Source: Brachionus plicatilis
Taxonomy: Eukaryota > Rotifera > Eurotatoria > Ploima > Brachionidae
DNA: 64,000 nucleotides
Direction of reading: 5' to 3'
Assembly: GCA_010279815.1 (NCBI GenBank)
Contig: QEOQ01000508.1
Coordinates: forward strand, 906,254-970,253
The notes under the pieces are model-generated. The model made no database searches. It was not told where the DNA came from and saw nothing but the letters and a program-made list of their open reading frames with translations. The translations under genes were made by a program, and so were the position numbers. Position 1 is the stretch's first letter. Each line of letters begins with the position of its first letter. Positions 33,188 through 45,656 of the stretch are shown piece after piece.

Positions 33188-36100
33188 ATGTCTTCTAAAA
33201 CTAATACAAAAATTCCAATAAAACTCGAAATATTTAATGAAAAGAGCCATATTCCTAAAAAATCCAATTTAACCCAAAGAAATCCTAGTACGACCACGTC
33301 AATAAAACTTGTCAAGAGCAATAAATTTCACCAAGAAACTCGCATAAATCAACACCAAAAAATTCAAAAGCAAAAAAACAATGTGCAAAATCTATCTCCA
33401 ATAAAGCCCTCATTTGTCAGGTAAAAAACTTTATCAGCTAGATTAAAATGAAATTTAATTATTAATTTTCAATTTTAGCTCTAGAGAAGATAACAACCAG
33501 GGAAACTTTAACATCGCACCATCCAACTCCCAAATGCAGTTCACTCACAGCACCCCAAACCATCACACAGCCAGTCCAAGAGTGTTGCCAATTTTTCACG
33601 CCAGCCCCAAGCCCAACGACGAAGCATGGACCAAAAAACATCTAATAGTACGGGAACTTGCTGTCAACATACTTGAGCTGAATGGGTACCGGACCAGGAC
33701 CGAGCAGCTCGATTCCGAGCTCAAAAATGTCAACAGGCTCAAAAAAGAGACCGCTGGAAGGGATTTTAGTCAGATAAGTGAAAAAAGTGACGTGATTCAC
33801 ACGGAACTGGAAAAGCTTAAAGGCGAGATGCTTCAGAAAATTGAGGACATTCACAAGCTGGAGTCCGAGCTGGTGAAAATTGAGGGCCACAATTGTGAGC
33901 AGAATGGGCCATGTGGGCGCAACGAGGAGGTCATGGGCGAAATAAGATCGATGCTGAGAGAAATGATGGAAAATTCGGGCCACAATTGGAGCTATTGTGG
34001 CAACAAAATTTACGAGGAGTATTCGCGGACAATGCGCCGACTCACCAACGTTTCGCCCACACTTCAATTGAAAAAAATCGAGTCCGACTTCATCGAAACA
34101 GGAGAAATCTACCGCAAGTACAATCAGTTCAGAAATCAAATAGAACAAGACTGTTGCTTTTTGTTCAGCCAGGCCAAGGATCTAGAATTTAAGCTGAAGA
34201 CAATGCAGTTTGTGGAACAATCGATGAACGAAATAGACAAGTTCAAAAATTCGCTGCGAATTGCCGAGGACAATTTGGAAAAGGCCAAATTCTACTTGTT
34301 CAGAGACTTGGACTCCTTGAACACCACTCAGTCGAACCGCCTGCTAATAAGCAACCTGAAGGGCATGATCGAGAAGCTGCTGTACGACAAACATGTCGAG
34401 TTGGAGGCGGTTGTGAAAAATTTGTGCGCCATGTTGAGCAGAAATTCGGAGGGCAGCTTTTTGACCGAGGAAGAGGACGCCATCAAAAAGATAAGTGACA
34501 GGATAAGGGTTCTACGAGCCAAAATAGACGCCAAAGACTCGGTGCCCGTGTTCAGCAAGCGATACAAAAATCGGCACAACTCGGGCCCCTCCGAAGACAC
34601 CGACACCAAAGAGCTCAAGCATCTGAACGAACAAATAAAAGTTCTGAAAGCCAAAATGGTGGCCAAAGGCGACCAACTCAACCAAATGAAGGCCACTTCT
34701 AGCGAGATATTTCAAAATCCCAGTCAATCCAGTTCGCACACAGTTTTTTTGCCCATCAATCACATTCGCAGCGGCGACCACCTGAGCACATACCGGACTG
34801 AGCCTCTCGAGTTGTACGACGAGTGCACCAGTGAATACATAGCATCGGATCAATTTCAAAACGAGTTCGTTTTGGTCAGAGATGAGCAGAAGAAATACGA
34901 GAAAAAAATGCTGTTGCCAATGGATCAAGAGTCCGGGTGCGACACAGTCAGCCACCGGGATTTGAAAAAAAAGCAGTTTTTCTATGTAGCCAAGAGCGAG
35001 AGTGGGCCTGTGGACAAAAAGTACACGTCCAGTGTTGAAATACCTGCCGAAAAGCTGGAGACATTTAAAAAAGGCCTCAAGAAAAGAAGCAAATCGGACA
35101 ATAGCTCGAGGAAAACAAGCACTTCGTGCTCATCGGACTCGGACACCAGTCACTACAGGGACAAGCGAGCCAGAAGTGTTGTTCAGTTCAGGAACCCTGT
35201 GGAACAAAATGGACTGTCGGTTAGCTTAAAAAGCTTGAAAAGACCCGGTCCTGAAAAGCAGACCATGACCGAACCGTTTAGTAGTGGCAGTGAAAAATAC
35301 CTAAGGGAAATAGACGACTTGAAGAAGGCCTTAAAACAAAAAAATGACATAATCAATTGTCAATTGGACCAGCAAAGACAACTGGACGAACTTAAATCAA
35401 ATGAAATGCTCATTAGTGGCAAGAAAAATGAGATGCTAAACAGAAAACTTGAGCAGCAAGCTGGTGAAATCGACTCGCTCAAGGGCCAGCTGAATGACGT
35501 TTTAAATGAGAGGAACAAACAAAAAGATGCACCATGCGAAAAGAAAGACAACGACGACCCACTAGTTTGTACAATACCTGAGCATCATAAACTGGAGGAT
35601 TTAAATCATCAAATGAAACAGCAATTGAGCAAACTTAAGAATTATGTAAGAGACTCGAGACCTGACAGAATGAATGAGTACGATTTGTCGGAAAAAAAAG
35701 CTGAATTCGAGGCTCTTGACTTGGCAATTAATGAACGCAAACAGCAATTGTTAAGGCTTGAAATGACCAAAAATATGCAACTTGACCATCAGCTTCACTT
35801 GGATAAAGATAGTTCAATGATACAAGTAAAATTTTAAGTCAAAGTTTTAAATTAGAATATTTTAGTTCTTAAAAAAAATGGATTTTTTTTTCTCTAAGAC
35901 TTTTTTTTGGTATTCTTCTAAATTAAATGGCCAACAATTAGACTCTTGAAATTTTGAACAATAAATAAATTCGGAAAAAAAAGAAAATAAATTCATTAAA
36001 TGATTGATTTATTTGTTTTGTTTTCAGACATTTTTAGCAGGGGAAAGTTGAAAAAAATCAAAAATTTTTTTAGATAGAAAATTAAAAAATATATTTAAGG

Positions 36101-39100
36101 TAATTTTCCGAATGATATGTTACTAAATGAAAAATGAAATGCCAGTATAAACTGAACACGGATTTTAAAAAGAGCAATATTCAAATAATATGACATTTCT
36201 TAAAAAAGGAATAAGTTAACTTGTATTAAAAAGTACATTCGGCTTTAATGACGATCGGATTTGAAATTAAATTGAAAATAATTAATTTTTCATTTTTAAA
36301 AGAATTTCGTAAAGATGAAACTATTTTTTATAATTTTTAAAATATATTTCGATTTTAATTGCATGTCAATAATAATGAATTTTTGGTTTTTGTCAAAAAA
36401 AATTCTTAATAATATGTTACTAAAATTGAGTACTCCATTTTAAGGACATGTCAATAAATTCGAATAATTACATTAAAAGAAATTTCTTCTAGCATTATCT
36501 TAAAAATTTAAAAATTTAAATACTTAAATTAAAATTTACTATGACATCGCGTAATATAAGCCTTAGTTTATAAGGCTAAACGCTTTTGAGCGTTAGTTAA
36601 AAAATGGACGGGGAACATATTTGAAATACGATTTTTTTTCCTAGAGATTTTTAAAAATACACATGCTTGTTAATTGCTTGGGGCTTCAAAAATTATTCAT
36701 TTTATCAAAATGATTAACAAAAAAATGAAAATAATTAAAGCTAGACTATATTAAATTTAGTTCGATTTCAAATATAAAAATTAAACATAAAGAAAAATAA
36801 GAACCTTAGTCAAAATCCAAAAATCAGCAAGACACCTTATTGACCTAAAATAAGCTAATAGACTGATAATTCATCAGCTTTAGAATCTTTAATTTTGATG
36901 ATAATTGTTTACTCAAATATCAAGAATTTCATGACTTATTTTATATGAAAGCTTCTAGGCTTAACAAAATAATAAGTTTTAGATTTAAGACAAAATTATT
37001 CTATGTAAAAAGGCATATAATTATTATCTATGTTATTTTCATGTAAAAAAAAATAAAAATACTGTTCTAAGAGATAATTGTATTTATTGATATTAAATAT
37101 AATAAAATAAGAGCAAAATTGTATTAGTTGATGCAAACATAAAACTAGAAAAAATTTTTTTTTATTTTTTTACAATAATATTTAATACTCATTAAAGATA
37201 AGTTTTCTTTTTACTGCTGACTGACTCGCTGAGTTTAATTTCGAATTTTACAAACTAATACCAAATAATATTATCCTAAATAAAATTCTTTTTTCCAAGA
37301 ATAACCTCCTAAAGCTGGCAAGATGATGAACCGGCAGTTAGATTATGCCTTTTCTTGTTGCTTTTTCTTCTATAAATAGCATGTGCTTTTAGAGACTCCA
37401 ACAACTAATTAAATGATATTTCTTCTAAAAAATAAATTTTTTTCGTAATTTTTTGATTTTATTTTCAATTATTATATTTAATTTTTGCAAATAAATTAAA
37501 AATGAACATGTTTTTAGTATATTTGACTCTTTTTATTAAATTTGTCACTTTTGATTATCAACAATCCTATTTTCAGTATTTTTGTTTTTTTTTATATATT
37601 AATATTAATAACTCCTGAATAAAATATAAGCATTATAAAAATTATCAAAAATTGGCTTAGAATTTTTCTATCTCCAAAAATGATCATTTTTCTAAAATTT
37701 CTCTTTGCATACTAAAAAAACTCTCGTGAAATAAAAATCCTTTTGTTGTCTAAAAATAATTAAGTAAATAATTTTTTTTAAAAATACTCTCTAATAAAGA
37801 AAAAAATTTCGTAAAGTGTAAATAATTTTTAATGGCCCAGTTAATTTAAATTCAAACTATTGTATAATTTTATAGACGAGTTAATAAAGCTATGATCATG
37901 ATCCTCTTGGTTTCGTAGCATATTGGCATTCTGATTTTCATCAATACAATCGAAATGCATTCGAGCTGGACATTTCGAATTAATGGGACATTTATTATAT
38001 ATTGTTTAACTCCATTTTTGGAGCTTGGAGTTTTTTGGTGAATCCATTTTTTCAAACTTTTGAGGGTCTCATTGTAATTGTTGAATATAATTTCAGCGCT
38101 ACAGTAAATTCTTTTACGAGAATTGGAGTTATTGATTTGATTGTCAATTTCAATGCATATTTCGTTTGCAGATAAACTCTTATCTTCGATCGATGATTCA
38201 TTAAATGTCTCTTCGAGATCAATCTTTTTTTTAAATAATTTTATATTAAAGAAGCAATTTTGTTTTCAAGAAGTAATTATATTTGCAAGTAGTAATTTTG
38301 TTTCATGAAAGTATTTTTAGAAAAGTGAGATTATTGGTGATAAAAAAAGTAAAATTATTGCTAAAAAGAATTTACAGCCTTAAAAATTTCTGGAACCCAA
38401 AAATTTTCACCCAAATTATTTTTGAAAATGGTTACATGAATAAAATACCATGTAAGAAAGTCAATCTCCAAAAAGTTTTGTTTTTGAGTTAAGCATACAT
38501 TATTAAACTTTCTATTTGAACTTGAGCTTTGCAAAAACTACTATATTATACTGTATTTAATAATTTTATATTATAATATCATGATATTAATTTGATAAAA
38601 TTGATAGTTTAAAATTTTTCTTAGATTTCAATTTGCTTATATTTTCTATGCTTTTATATTTTTTCAACTGCTTTAAATTAAGTTTCAAAACATAAACTTA
38701 ATTCTAAAGAATATTTTTATTATAAATTAATTTACTCTTAATAAATCATTTCAAGTGTTTTCTAAACTTTTAAATTTGTAAAATTTCTATTTTTTAAGGT
38801 TTAAACAATTGAGATTTTTCACGGTCAAATATTTTAAAAGTGTAAGCTAAATTTAAGAATTCTTACAATAGATTACTTTATATTTAATTATTTCTAATAT
38901 TTACCAAGAAAACTTTTAATCTTTTTTCTAAAATAAAAGTAAAAATTTTAAACACTAAAATTATTCAACAAAATTGTGATTTTCCGGCTTCAGTTTATTG
39001 TGATTAAGCTTTCGAATTTTAATACAAAAAATAATTTCATTTAAAGTTCTATTTTTATATAACAGTTTATTCGAAGTATAAAGATACGTAAGTACAATTT

Positions 39101-42100
39101 TATTTTTTGTTCAAATCAGTTTATAGTGAATTTAATTTGCTATTTCTGGAAAAAATTCTAAGAATCTATTCCTTAAAAATTAAATCACAGAAAAATTTTT
39201 TAATTTTTTTTCGAAGATTTAAAATATAAACTAAGTCAAATTAGACTCTTGACCTTAAGATAGAATTTATTTTCAGAATTTCTAGACTTAAAGAAAAAAA
39301 AAAATTTTTTTGGGTCAATAATTTGAATTGGTCCTGTAATCATGGTAATTTAAAATCTAGCTTTTAGTATCAAACATTTTTTTGTTTTAGCATTTAAATT
39401 CAATAATTAAAATGTATTCTTATTTATCCGAATCTAAATTAACTTTTTCGATCCAGAAAGAAATTTATTGTCTTGAAGAAACTTTGAAAAAGCGCAATTT
39501 GGAACTGCAAGATCTAGAACATGTAATCAAAGCGAACAAGAAAGACTTAATGGCTTTAAAAACGTCTAAAGTCCGAGTAAGTTTTTTTAGTTTTTTTCTT
39601 TATTTCAAAATAAAAATAATTTTGATTCAAGATCGAAAAAGAATGCGATTTGCTTAAGAAAAAAAACTTCAAAATAAAAAAAGAAATGAGTGCTTTGAAC
39701 AAAAAAGCAGATGATGCCGCTATAGAACTCATAACAGTGCAGGAAGAACTAAGTTATGCCAAAGAGGAGAAGCGAGATATTGAATCAACTGTTGGTACTT
39801 TAAAATTGGAGATGGTCAATTTTTTGCAAGAAATCAGAGACAAAGACGCAAATCAAAAAAGTCAAATAATTTTGGGCAGAAATTACAGCCTTAATGAGCT
39901 TAAAAATAATATTATTGAGCAAAGAAATCTTTTAGAATCTCTTAATGCAGAGATTGAATCAAAGAAAAAGGAGATGGATCTCCTTAAAGAAAAAAATAAC
40001 AAATACACTGATTTTTTCAAGCAAGAGGCTGATCAATCACAACGAGAGATTCGGGATCTTAGGAATACCAAAGATAATTTGCTCAATCAAATAGCTCAGA
40101 TTAAGACAAAATTTGAACATTATCAATCAGAAATGAGAACAAAGTCTCATTTGTTAGAAGAAAGGAACTATCAGTTGGCTCAAAATGAAAAGGAATTGGC
40201 TAGGGTGGTGCAAATGAAAGACGACGAGTCTAAAAAAGTGTCTGATATAGAAATATATCTAAAAGATAAAAAGGAGGAATGTCAGGAAATGGAATTACTT
40301 TTGGAAAAGTTAAGGCAAAACGAGGAAGATTTTGTGAAAAATTTAGAAGAACTCAGGTCAAATATTGAAGTTGAGAAATCCAACTTTGACGAGTTGAAGA
40401 ACACTAATGAAGAACTGAATTCAATTAAAATTGATCTTAAAAACAAGTTGACTAATTTGAACGATCTTTTGGAAAAAATGGATCAAGAGTACGAAATCCG
40501 AGACAACGAAATGAAAAATACGACTAGTCTAATCAAAGATAAACAACTTGCTTACAAAAGACTTGAAGACGAAGTGAATGATTTAGAATATGAAAAAGAA
40601 TCTCTGAATCAGGATATTGATAAGATGAATGATAAACTTAAAAAGAAAAGAAATGAATTGGAAAAATTAGAAGAAAATTTCAAAAATGTTGAAATTAAAT
40701 TAATTCAGAATCAATCGGAATTGAGTGATTCAATGAAAAAAAATAATTCGACAAGACACGAATTGGAACATTTGACTGAAACTATCAAAGATTATGAATA
40801 TAAATTAAAAGATTTGACATTTAAAAATCAGAATAAACAAAAAATTTTTGATCAATTAAATGAAAAATGTTTAGAAAAAAAAGATGAACTAGAATCACTC
40901 GAAGTTTACTTAGAGGAAATCAAAAATGAATATCAAAATGAAAAAAAACAATTAAGTGCCATTCAGGTAATTACAAAATCTTTATATTGCATTTTATTTT
41001 TAAAAGAGGCAAAATTAAAATTTTTTAAACATTAATCAAATTATTAGAAACCTTTCATCAAGTAAAAAATGGTTCCAAATTTCATTTTTGTTAAAGGATC
41101 TGATTAAACTAATCATTTATTTAACATTTTTAGATTATCCTAAAAGCATTTTTATTTATTTTGAAATAATTAAGATGGCTGCCTAAGGTAGCTCAGAAAA
41201 GTAAGAAGATCCCTTTTTTTCAGCCTGCGCTTGAATAAATATAATAAATGTTTAAAATTTGAGGATTTTCTTGATTTTTGATGATTTTTGATCTCAAAAA
41301 TTTCAGTAGATAAATTTTTTTTTCATTTTAAAATTAACATATATAAAAAATATAAGAAACGGCTAAAAAAATCATTTTCTAGAACAGTATAAAGCTGCTC
41401 TAATTTTTAGTCTAAAATATAAAAAACTGGTACTGACCAAACCGGTCCCTATATTGGTCATATGGTAACATAAAAAGGAAGACATTGGGTAGTGTTTTTT
41501 GAATGGAGAAAATTTTTGTAATTATTGAAGTTAGTTTTCTTAAATTTTTGATTATAAAAGGGTTGTAGTCTCTCGTCAAGAAGTATAATTTATTTTTCGG
41601 ATAAAAATAATTTTCAATTAAATTTTTCGAAATCGAAATGAAAATCTTTGATTAAGTAATTAGCTTTTCAATCTTTGTTTAAGTATTATTTTAATTTATT
41701 TCAGGAAGCACCATAAAATACAGACGAAAAAATCAAAAATAAGAACTCGCTCATTTTTTTTAATTAATTAATCTTTTAAGTAAAATTACTTGAGTCAGCG
41801 ATGAAAAATGAAAATATACAAAAAATTGAATAATTTTAAACCATGAACCTTTTTTTTAAATTTCTATTTGTATGCAAGTCCATTTATAAGTCATAACTGT
41901 AATTTTTACATTTGTTAACTAGGGCCTATGTATCCAGTCTCTTTATCATGGGGAAACTTTGCATGCTTCTTATAAATTTATATTCTCATGGTTAAGTTAA
42001 GTCTACTAATCCAGTGATCCTAAATTTTAAAAAACTTCTTGCATTGAAATACTCTTTCTAACAAAATCTTTGATCAATAATTAATTGTACTTTTGAACAC

Positions 42101-43430
42101 TAAAAATCTACGTTTAAAATTTCTTCTTATAATCTTCTAAAGCATTTTGAAATTTACAATTATGAAGTAATTGTGCCAATCTAATTTCAAAGCCAATAAG
42201 CCCTTTTATTCAGATTAAAATTGATAAATAAAATATTAAACAAATTTATTTTAGGCAAAGTAAAAAATTTAATCAACTTATTTGTAGAAAATAATCTTTA
42301 TAAAAATAAATTTGAAAAATTACAAGGCATTTATTATTTAACCTTTATTAGTTAAATCTTCGATAGTAAAATAACATTAGCAAACAAATAGGAAAAATTT
42401 TGAAATATTTGTTTTTTTTTTTAAATCAAAGTCAAAGATACGACACATTTGTCAAATTTTTGAATGAATTTTGTTCCTCAGATTTGAATAAATCCCGCAG
42501 CCAACAAATTTATTCAGTCGACTGTATGTTTGAAATTTGATTAAACTAAAATTTCAAAGATATCCGAAATCTATATCCATGTAAAAAATAAAGCTTCGAA
42601 ATCTTTCAAACGTCTTAAGACTTAATAAATTATAAACTCAGTTTTTAATTTTTTTTAAATTAAATTATAAAATTGAAACTGTAAAATGTTATTAAACTTT
42701 TTTTTTAAATTTAAATTTATTGTATTTTTAGAATGAATTATCAAAACAAAAAAAATGTTATGATGAATTGAAAAGTAAAAATAAATCACTAAACAAATCA
42801 TTAGAAGAAAATGAGCTTAATTCAAAAAAGTAAAAATAAGTCATTCATTTTTATAGTTTTAATTAAATAAAATTCAAAATTTAGTCTACGTGATTTACAA
42901 GAGGAAGCAAACGAAAAGAAGAGGAAGATCGACCAACTTGAAAATAAACTAGAACAAAAGACCAAAGAATTCGAACATTTAAACCAAGATTATTTTAAGT
43001 AAAAAAAAATTTATTAATTTTTCGTATATAATTTTTTATTAGTAATCAAGAAGAACTAAGACTGATTAAAATAAAATTAAATAATCTAGAAGAAGTCCTA
43101 AAAGATCAAGTTGATCACCATGATAGATTTCCGTCAGCACGTCAAAGTGTGAATCAGCCAATATCATCTTTATTAATAACTCCAAATATTAGAAAACCTA
43201 TGGTAGGCTCTTGTAATGAATCTCTAGAGAGTCAAAATGAATCTATGCTAAGAGATGAACAAATGCGAGCAAGAGAATCGTTGGCTAAAAGCTTTCAAGA
43301 TAAACTCATGAGCTTAGAAAGATCTAAAATTCAGACAAAAAATATTTTAGAAAGTTTAAAGTTAAATTTAAATGATATAGAGCTTTTGACAGCGAACAAT
43401 ATCTATAAGATAACTTCAATCACAAGTTAG
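33188..43430 (+). CDS. CNTRL: Centriolin, centrosomal coiled-coil protein (7 exons)
   Basis: Exons by GT-AG and phase: 33188-33420, 33479-35825, 39391-39576, 39632-40966, 42732-42829, 42885-42998, 43043-43430; total 4701 nt, 1566 residues, all phases agree. Basic Ser/Thr-rich N-terminus (1-95), then almost continuous heptad coiled coil. Recognition: near residue 776 CTIPEHHKLEDL matches the vertebrate centriolin block with VPEHHNLE. Exon 3 (EIYCLEETLKKRNLELQDLE) aligns with the EIECIEKTLLKRRSELR region that follows it, and exon 4 with the next block, which is why the two halves are joined across the 3.6-kb intron. Known role in vertebrates: maternal-centriole appendage and midbody protein needed for abscission. 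The N-terminal leucine-rich repeats of the human protein (about 2300 residues) are not seen; an upstream exon may be missing. Without the join, exon 2 reads three more codons (VKF) to a stop at 35837. Exon 2 is visibly richer in G+C than later exons. Confidence 0.8.
35826..39390. other. Intron 2 of centriolin (3.6 kb), carrying a transposon relic
   Basis: Begins GTAAAATTTT and ends TTTTTTTGTTTTAG, with both sides phase 0. It is much longer than most of the gene's other introns (44-58 bp; intron 4 is 1.8 kb). The insertion of mobile DNA (see 37868-38230) may explain the expansion. The rest is simple A/T sequence. Confidence 0.65.
37868..38230 (-). pseudogene. FLYWCH/MULE-type transposase N-terminus relic
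   Basis: The minus strand reads IDLEETFNESSIEDKSLSAN, then IIFNNYNETLKSLKKWIHQK and TPSSKNGVKQYIIN. After one frame change it continues NKCPINSKCPARMHFDCIDE and NQEDHDHSF. The C-x(4-5)-C...H-x-H layout with Q-Y-x-x-x-K-C and CPAR is that of FLYWCH/WRKY-GCM1 fingers at the start of MULE transposases. No catalytic part follows. It lies in a centriolin intron, antisense to it. Confidence 0.65.
40967..42731. other. Intron 4 of centriolin (1.8 kb)
   Basis: Phase-0 intron, GTAATTACAA to TTGTATTTTTAG. No coding relic is evident. Contains ordinary A/T-rich sequence. Confidence 0.6.
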
Positions 43431-44977
43431 ATATTTTATTTTATATTGTAAATTTTTAAACAGTGACGCAAATTAGATTTTTACGAGCTTATCATTTGAT
43501 TTGTGATTTTATTTGCTCAAAAATATTCGCTTATTAAACAGAAAAATGCTTACTATTTTTTTTTGAAATATTTTAAAATCAAGAACGAAAAGGTTTATTT
43601 TAATATGTTTTTTTACAAATAAATTTTTACAAAACAATTTAAAATTTTTAATTTTTTATCGATTATCTGAATAAATGATAAAGAAATGTTATTCTTAGTT
43701 ATTCTTTATTCTAAGGCTTAAGTTGATTTTGAACATTTCTTATACTTATACTTAAGCTTATATTTTTTGAGTCTTATAAATACATTATTTGGAGTGTTGG
43801 TCAAATTTTAGTTTAAGATAAAATTTTGCCTATTCTGAAAACAAACATATAAGATCAATAAGCATTTGAAAAAAATTTGAGAATTAAAGGGGTGAAATAA
43901 TCTTGCTTGATTAAATTTAAACTTTTAACCAAATCAAGCAAATGTTTAAAAAGTAGAATTTTGAAATTTTTTTAGACAAATAATGTTTTGGTATTGCTTT
44001 ATTTTAATAAAAACTCATCGAAATTAGAAGAGGGTGCGGCCAGTCGGGGTCCGGGGCAAAGCCCTCGTTTAGGGTTAAGGTAAGCAAAAGGTAAGGGTCT
44101 TTTTATCAGATTAGTCTTAACTTTAATTTAGGGTTTTTTTTTTTTTTTAAATAATTTAGGGGGTGACCCCAGGGCACGTCCGAATGGTTCAAGACCTTCG
44201 TTTGAGCCCGCATTAAAAAGAAAAATTGATAATTGAAATGAATATTGAAAATTGAAATTGATTTAATTTAGGGGTTAATCTTTATTAAAATAGCGGCTAG
44301 GAAAATTATGGGCCATTTTTTTACAGTTTTACCTTAAATTGAATTGTTTCCAAATTTAAAATATAAAAAATGATCAAATAAATTGCCTAGTAATGATGAT
44401 TTCGGAAGGATACAATACAGAAAAAAAATTATTTTCGGATAAAAAAATAAACTCTAAACATAAAATATATAATAATGCTTGAATACGTAAAACATTTTTT
44501 AATGAATCATTTTTGATCTTTTTGATGATTTTTGATGATGATTAGTATGATTATGGCTTTTTTAATGATATGAAAATACCAAAAGATTGATTTATTTTCA
44601 TTTTAACGAAAAGCAAAAAATATTAACAAATCTGATAAAAAAATTTTATTTCTGATAATTATCGACAACAGCTTTATTATTATCGTAGATTTATTTTCAT
44701 CGGTTTAAATTAAATTTAGCATTCAATTACTTTCGAATTCTGCTAATATCTGCTACAGAAATTTATTTAGTCTAATTACTTACGTTAATAGCTTTTGAAG
44801 TTTTTAATTATAATAATATTGATAAAAAATATTCTTTTGAACAATAATCTTTTAAAATATTCTTGAATAAAATATAACGCTTTTTTAATTAATTTATTAA
44901 CCATCTTCTATAAGAAATCGAATTTTTTATTTCAACAAATAATCACTAACATTTTAAAAACAAAACTAAATAATGTT
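43431..44977. other. Non-coding, with an abrupt GC-rich patch
   Basis: The patch 44028-44215 contains GGGTGCGGCCAGTCGGGGTC, GGGGCAAAGCCCTCG, repeated TTTAGGGTTAAGG-type strings, and GGGGGTGACCCCAGGGCACG. It is unlike everything around it and has no open frame; an inserted repeat is the likeliest explanation. The rest is A/T-rich intergenic DNA between convergent genes. Confidence 0.45.
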
Positions 44978-45656
44978 TTACACATGAACTGTCAATTTTG
45001 ATTCAATATTAGCCCGCAGAGATTCATCAATTACAGCTTTGAATTCTTCAAATGAGATTTTACCGTCGTTGTCTTTATCAGCATAAATAATAGTCTTGTC
45101 GACTATTTGCTGCAATTGAGCATCTTTTAAATTATTGCCAACCATCATTTTCAGTACCTGGAACAATTCACCATTCGATATAAAACCATCACGATCCATG
45201 TCATAAATTTTGAAAGCAACTTAAAATAAAATTTAGTTTCTATCGGAAATTAAAGAAATAAATTACATTTAAGTTTAGCTTCTTTATCGCCATTGACACT
45301 AAATTGAGATATTCCCTGAATAAACTCTAAAAAAGATAATAAATAGTATCGTTAATAGTTAAACTAAAAAAAAATATAAAAACCTTACCTCGAAAGTCAA
45401 CCTCCCCGTTCCCGTCAGCATCAAAAATATCTATTACCCGCTGCACTAGAGGATTCTGCTGCAGATCTGGTATACTCATAAATTCATCAACACTCAACGA
45501 TCCGGAGCCATCTAAATCCAATTTACGAAAACGTTTACCAAGTCGTCTAATTTCATCAGGCTCAACTTAAAAAGAAAGATTAATGAAATTTTAAATCTTG
45601 TTTATGAACATGTTACAATGCGAGCATAATTCCATTGGTATTTGCATGTCATTGCC
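44978..45656 (-). CDS. PPP3R1: Calcineurin subunit B (regulatory EF-hand subunit), initiator exon missing
   Basis: Exons on the minus strand: 45617-45656, 45389-45565, 45267-45326, 44978-45219; 519 nt in phase, giving 172 residues plus an unlocated Met. Starts [14 protein letters not shown], which corresponds to residues 2 onward of animal calcineurin B (MGNEAS...). Four canonical EF-hand loops are intact: [62 protein letters not shown] and [20 protein letters not shown] are near-invariant family blocks. It binds Ca2+ and the catalytic A subunit to form the Ca2+/calmodulin-dependent phosphatase; the N-terminal Gly would be myristoylated once Met is removed. First located codon is GGC directly after an acceptor, so the ATG must sit alone at the end of an upstream exon. 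Family assignment is secure. Confidence 0.95.

Noticed and set aside
34328..34955. Minus-strand open frames over centriolin exon 2
   Set aside because: Shadows of the GC-richer coding exon; no family resemblance and no start or splice context.
35826..35837. Centriolin stop codon at 35835-35837
   Set aside because: Homology continues in order in exon 3 at 39391, and CAA|GTAAAA at 35825/35826 is a phase-0 donor, so readthrough to the stop is probably intron retention.
39412..41035. Myosin tail or kinesin-like protein for the second coiled-coil frame
   Set aside because: Coiled-coil composition alone would allow this, but no motor domain is present and the block order matches centriolin.
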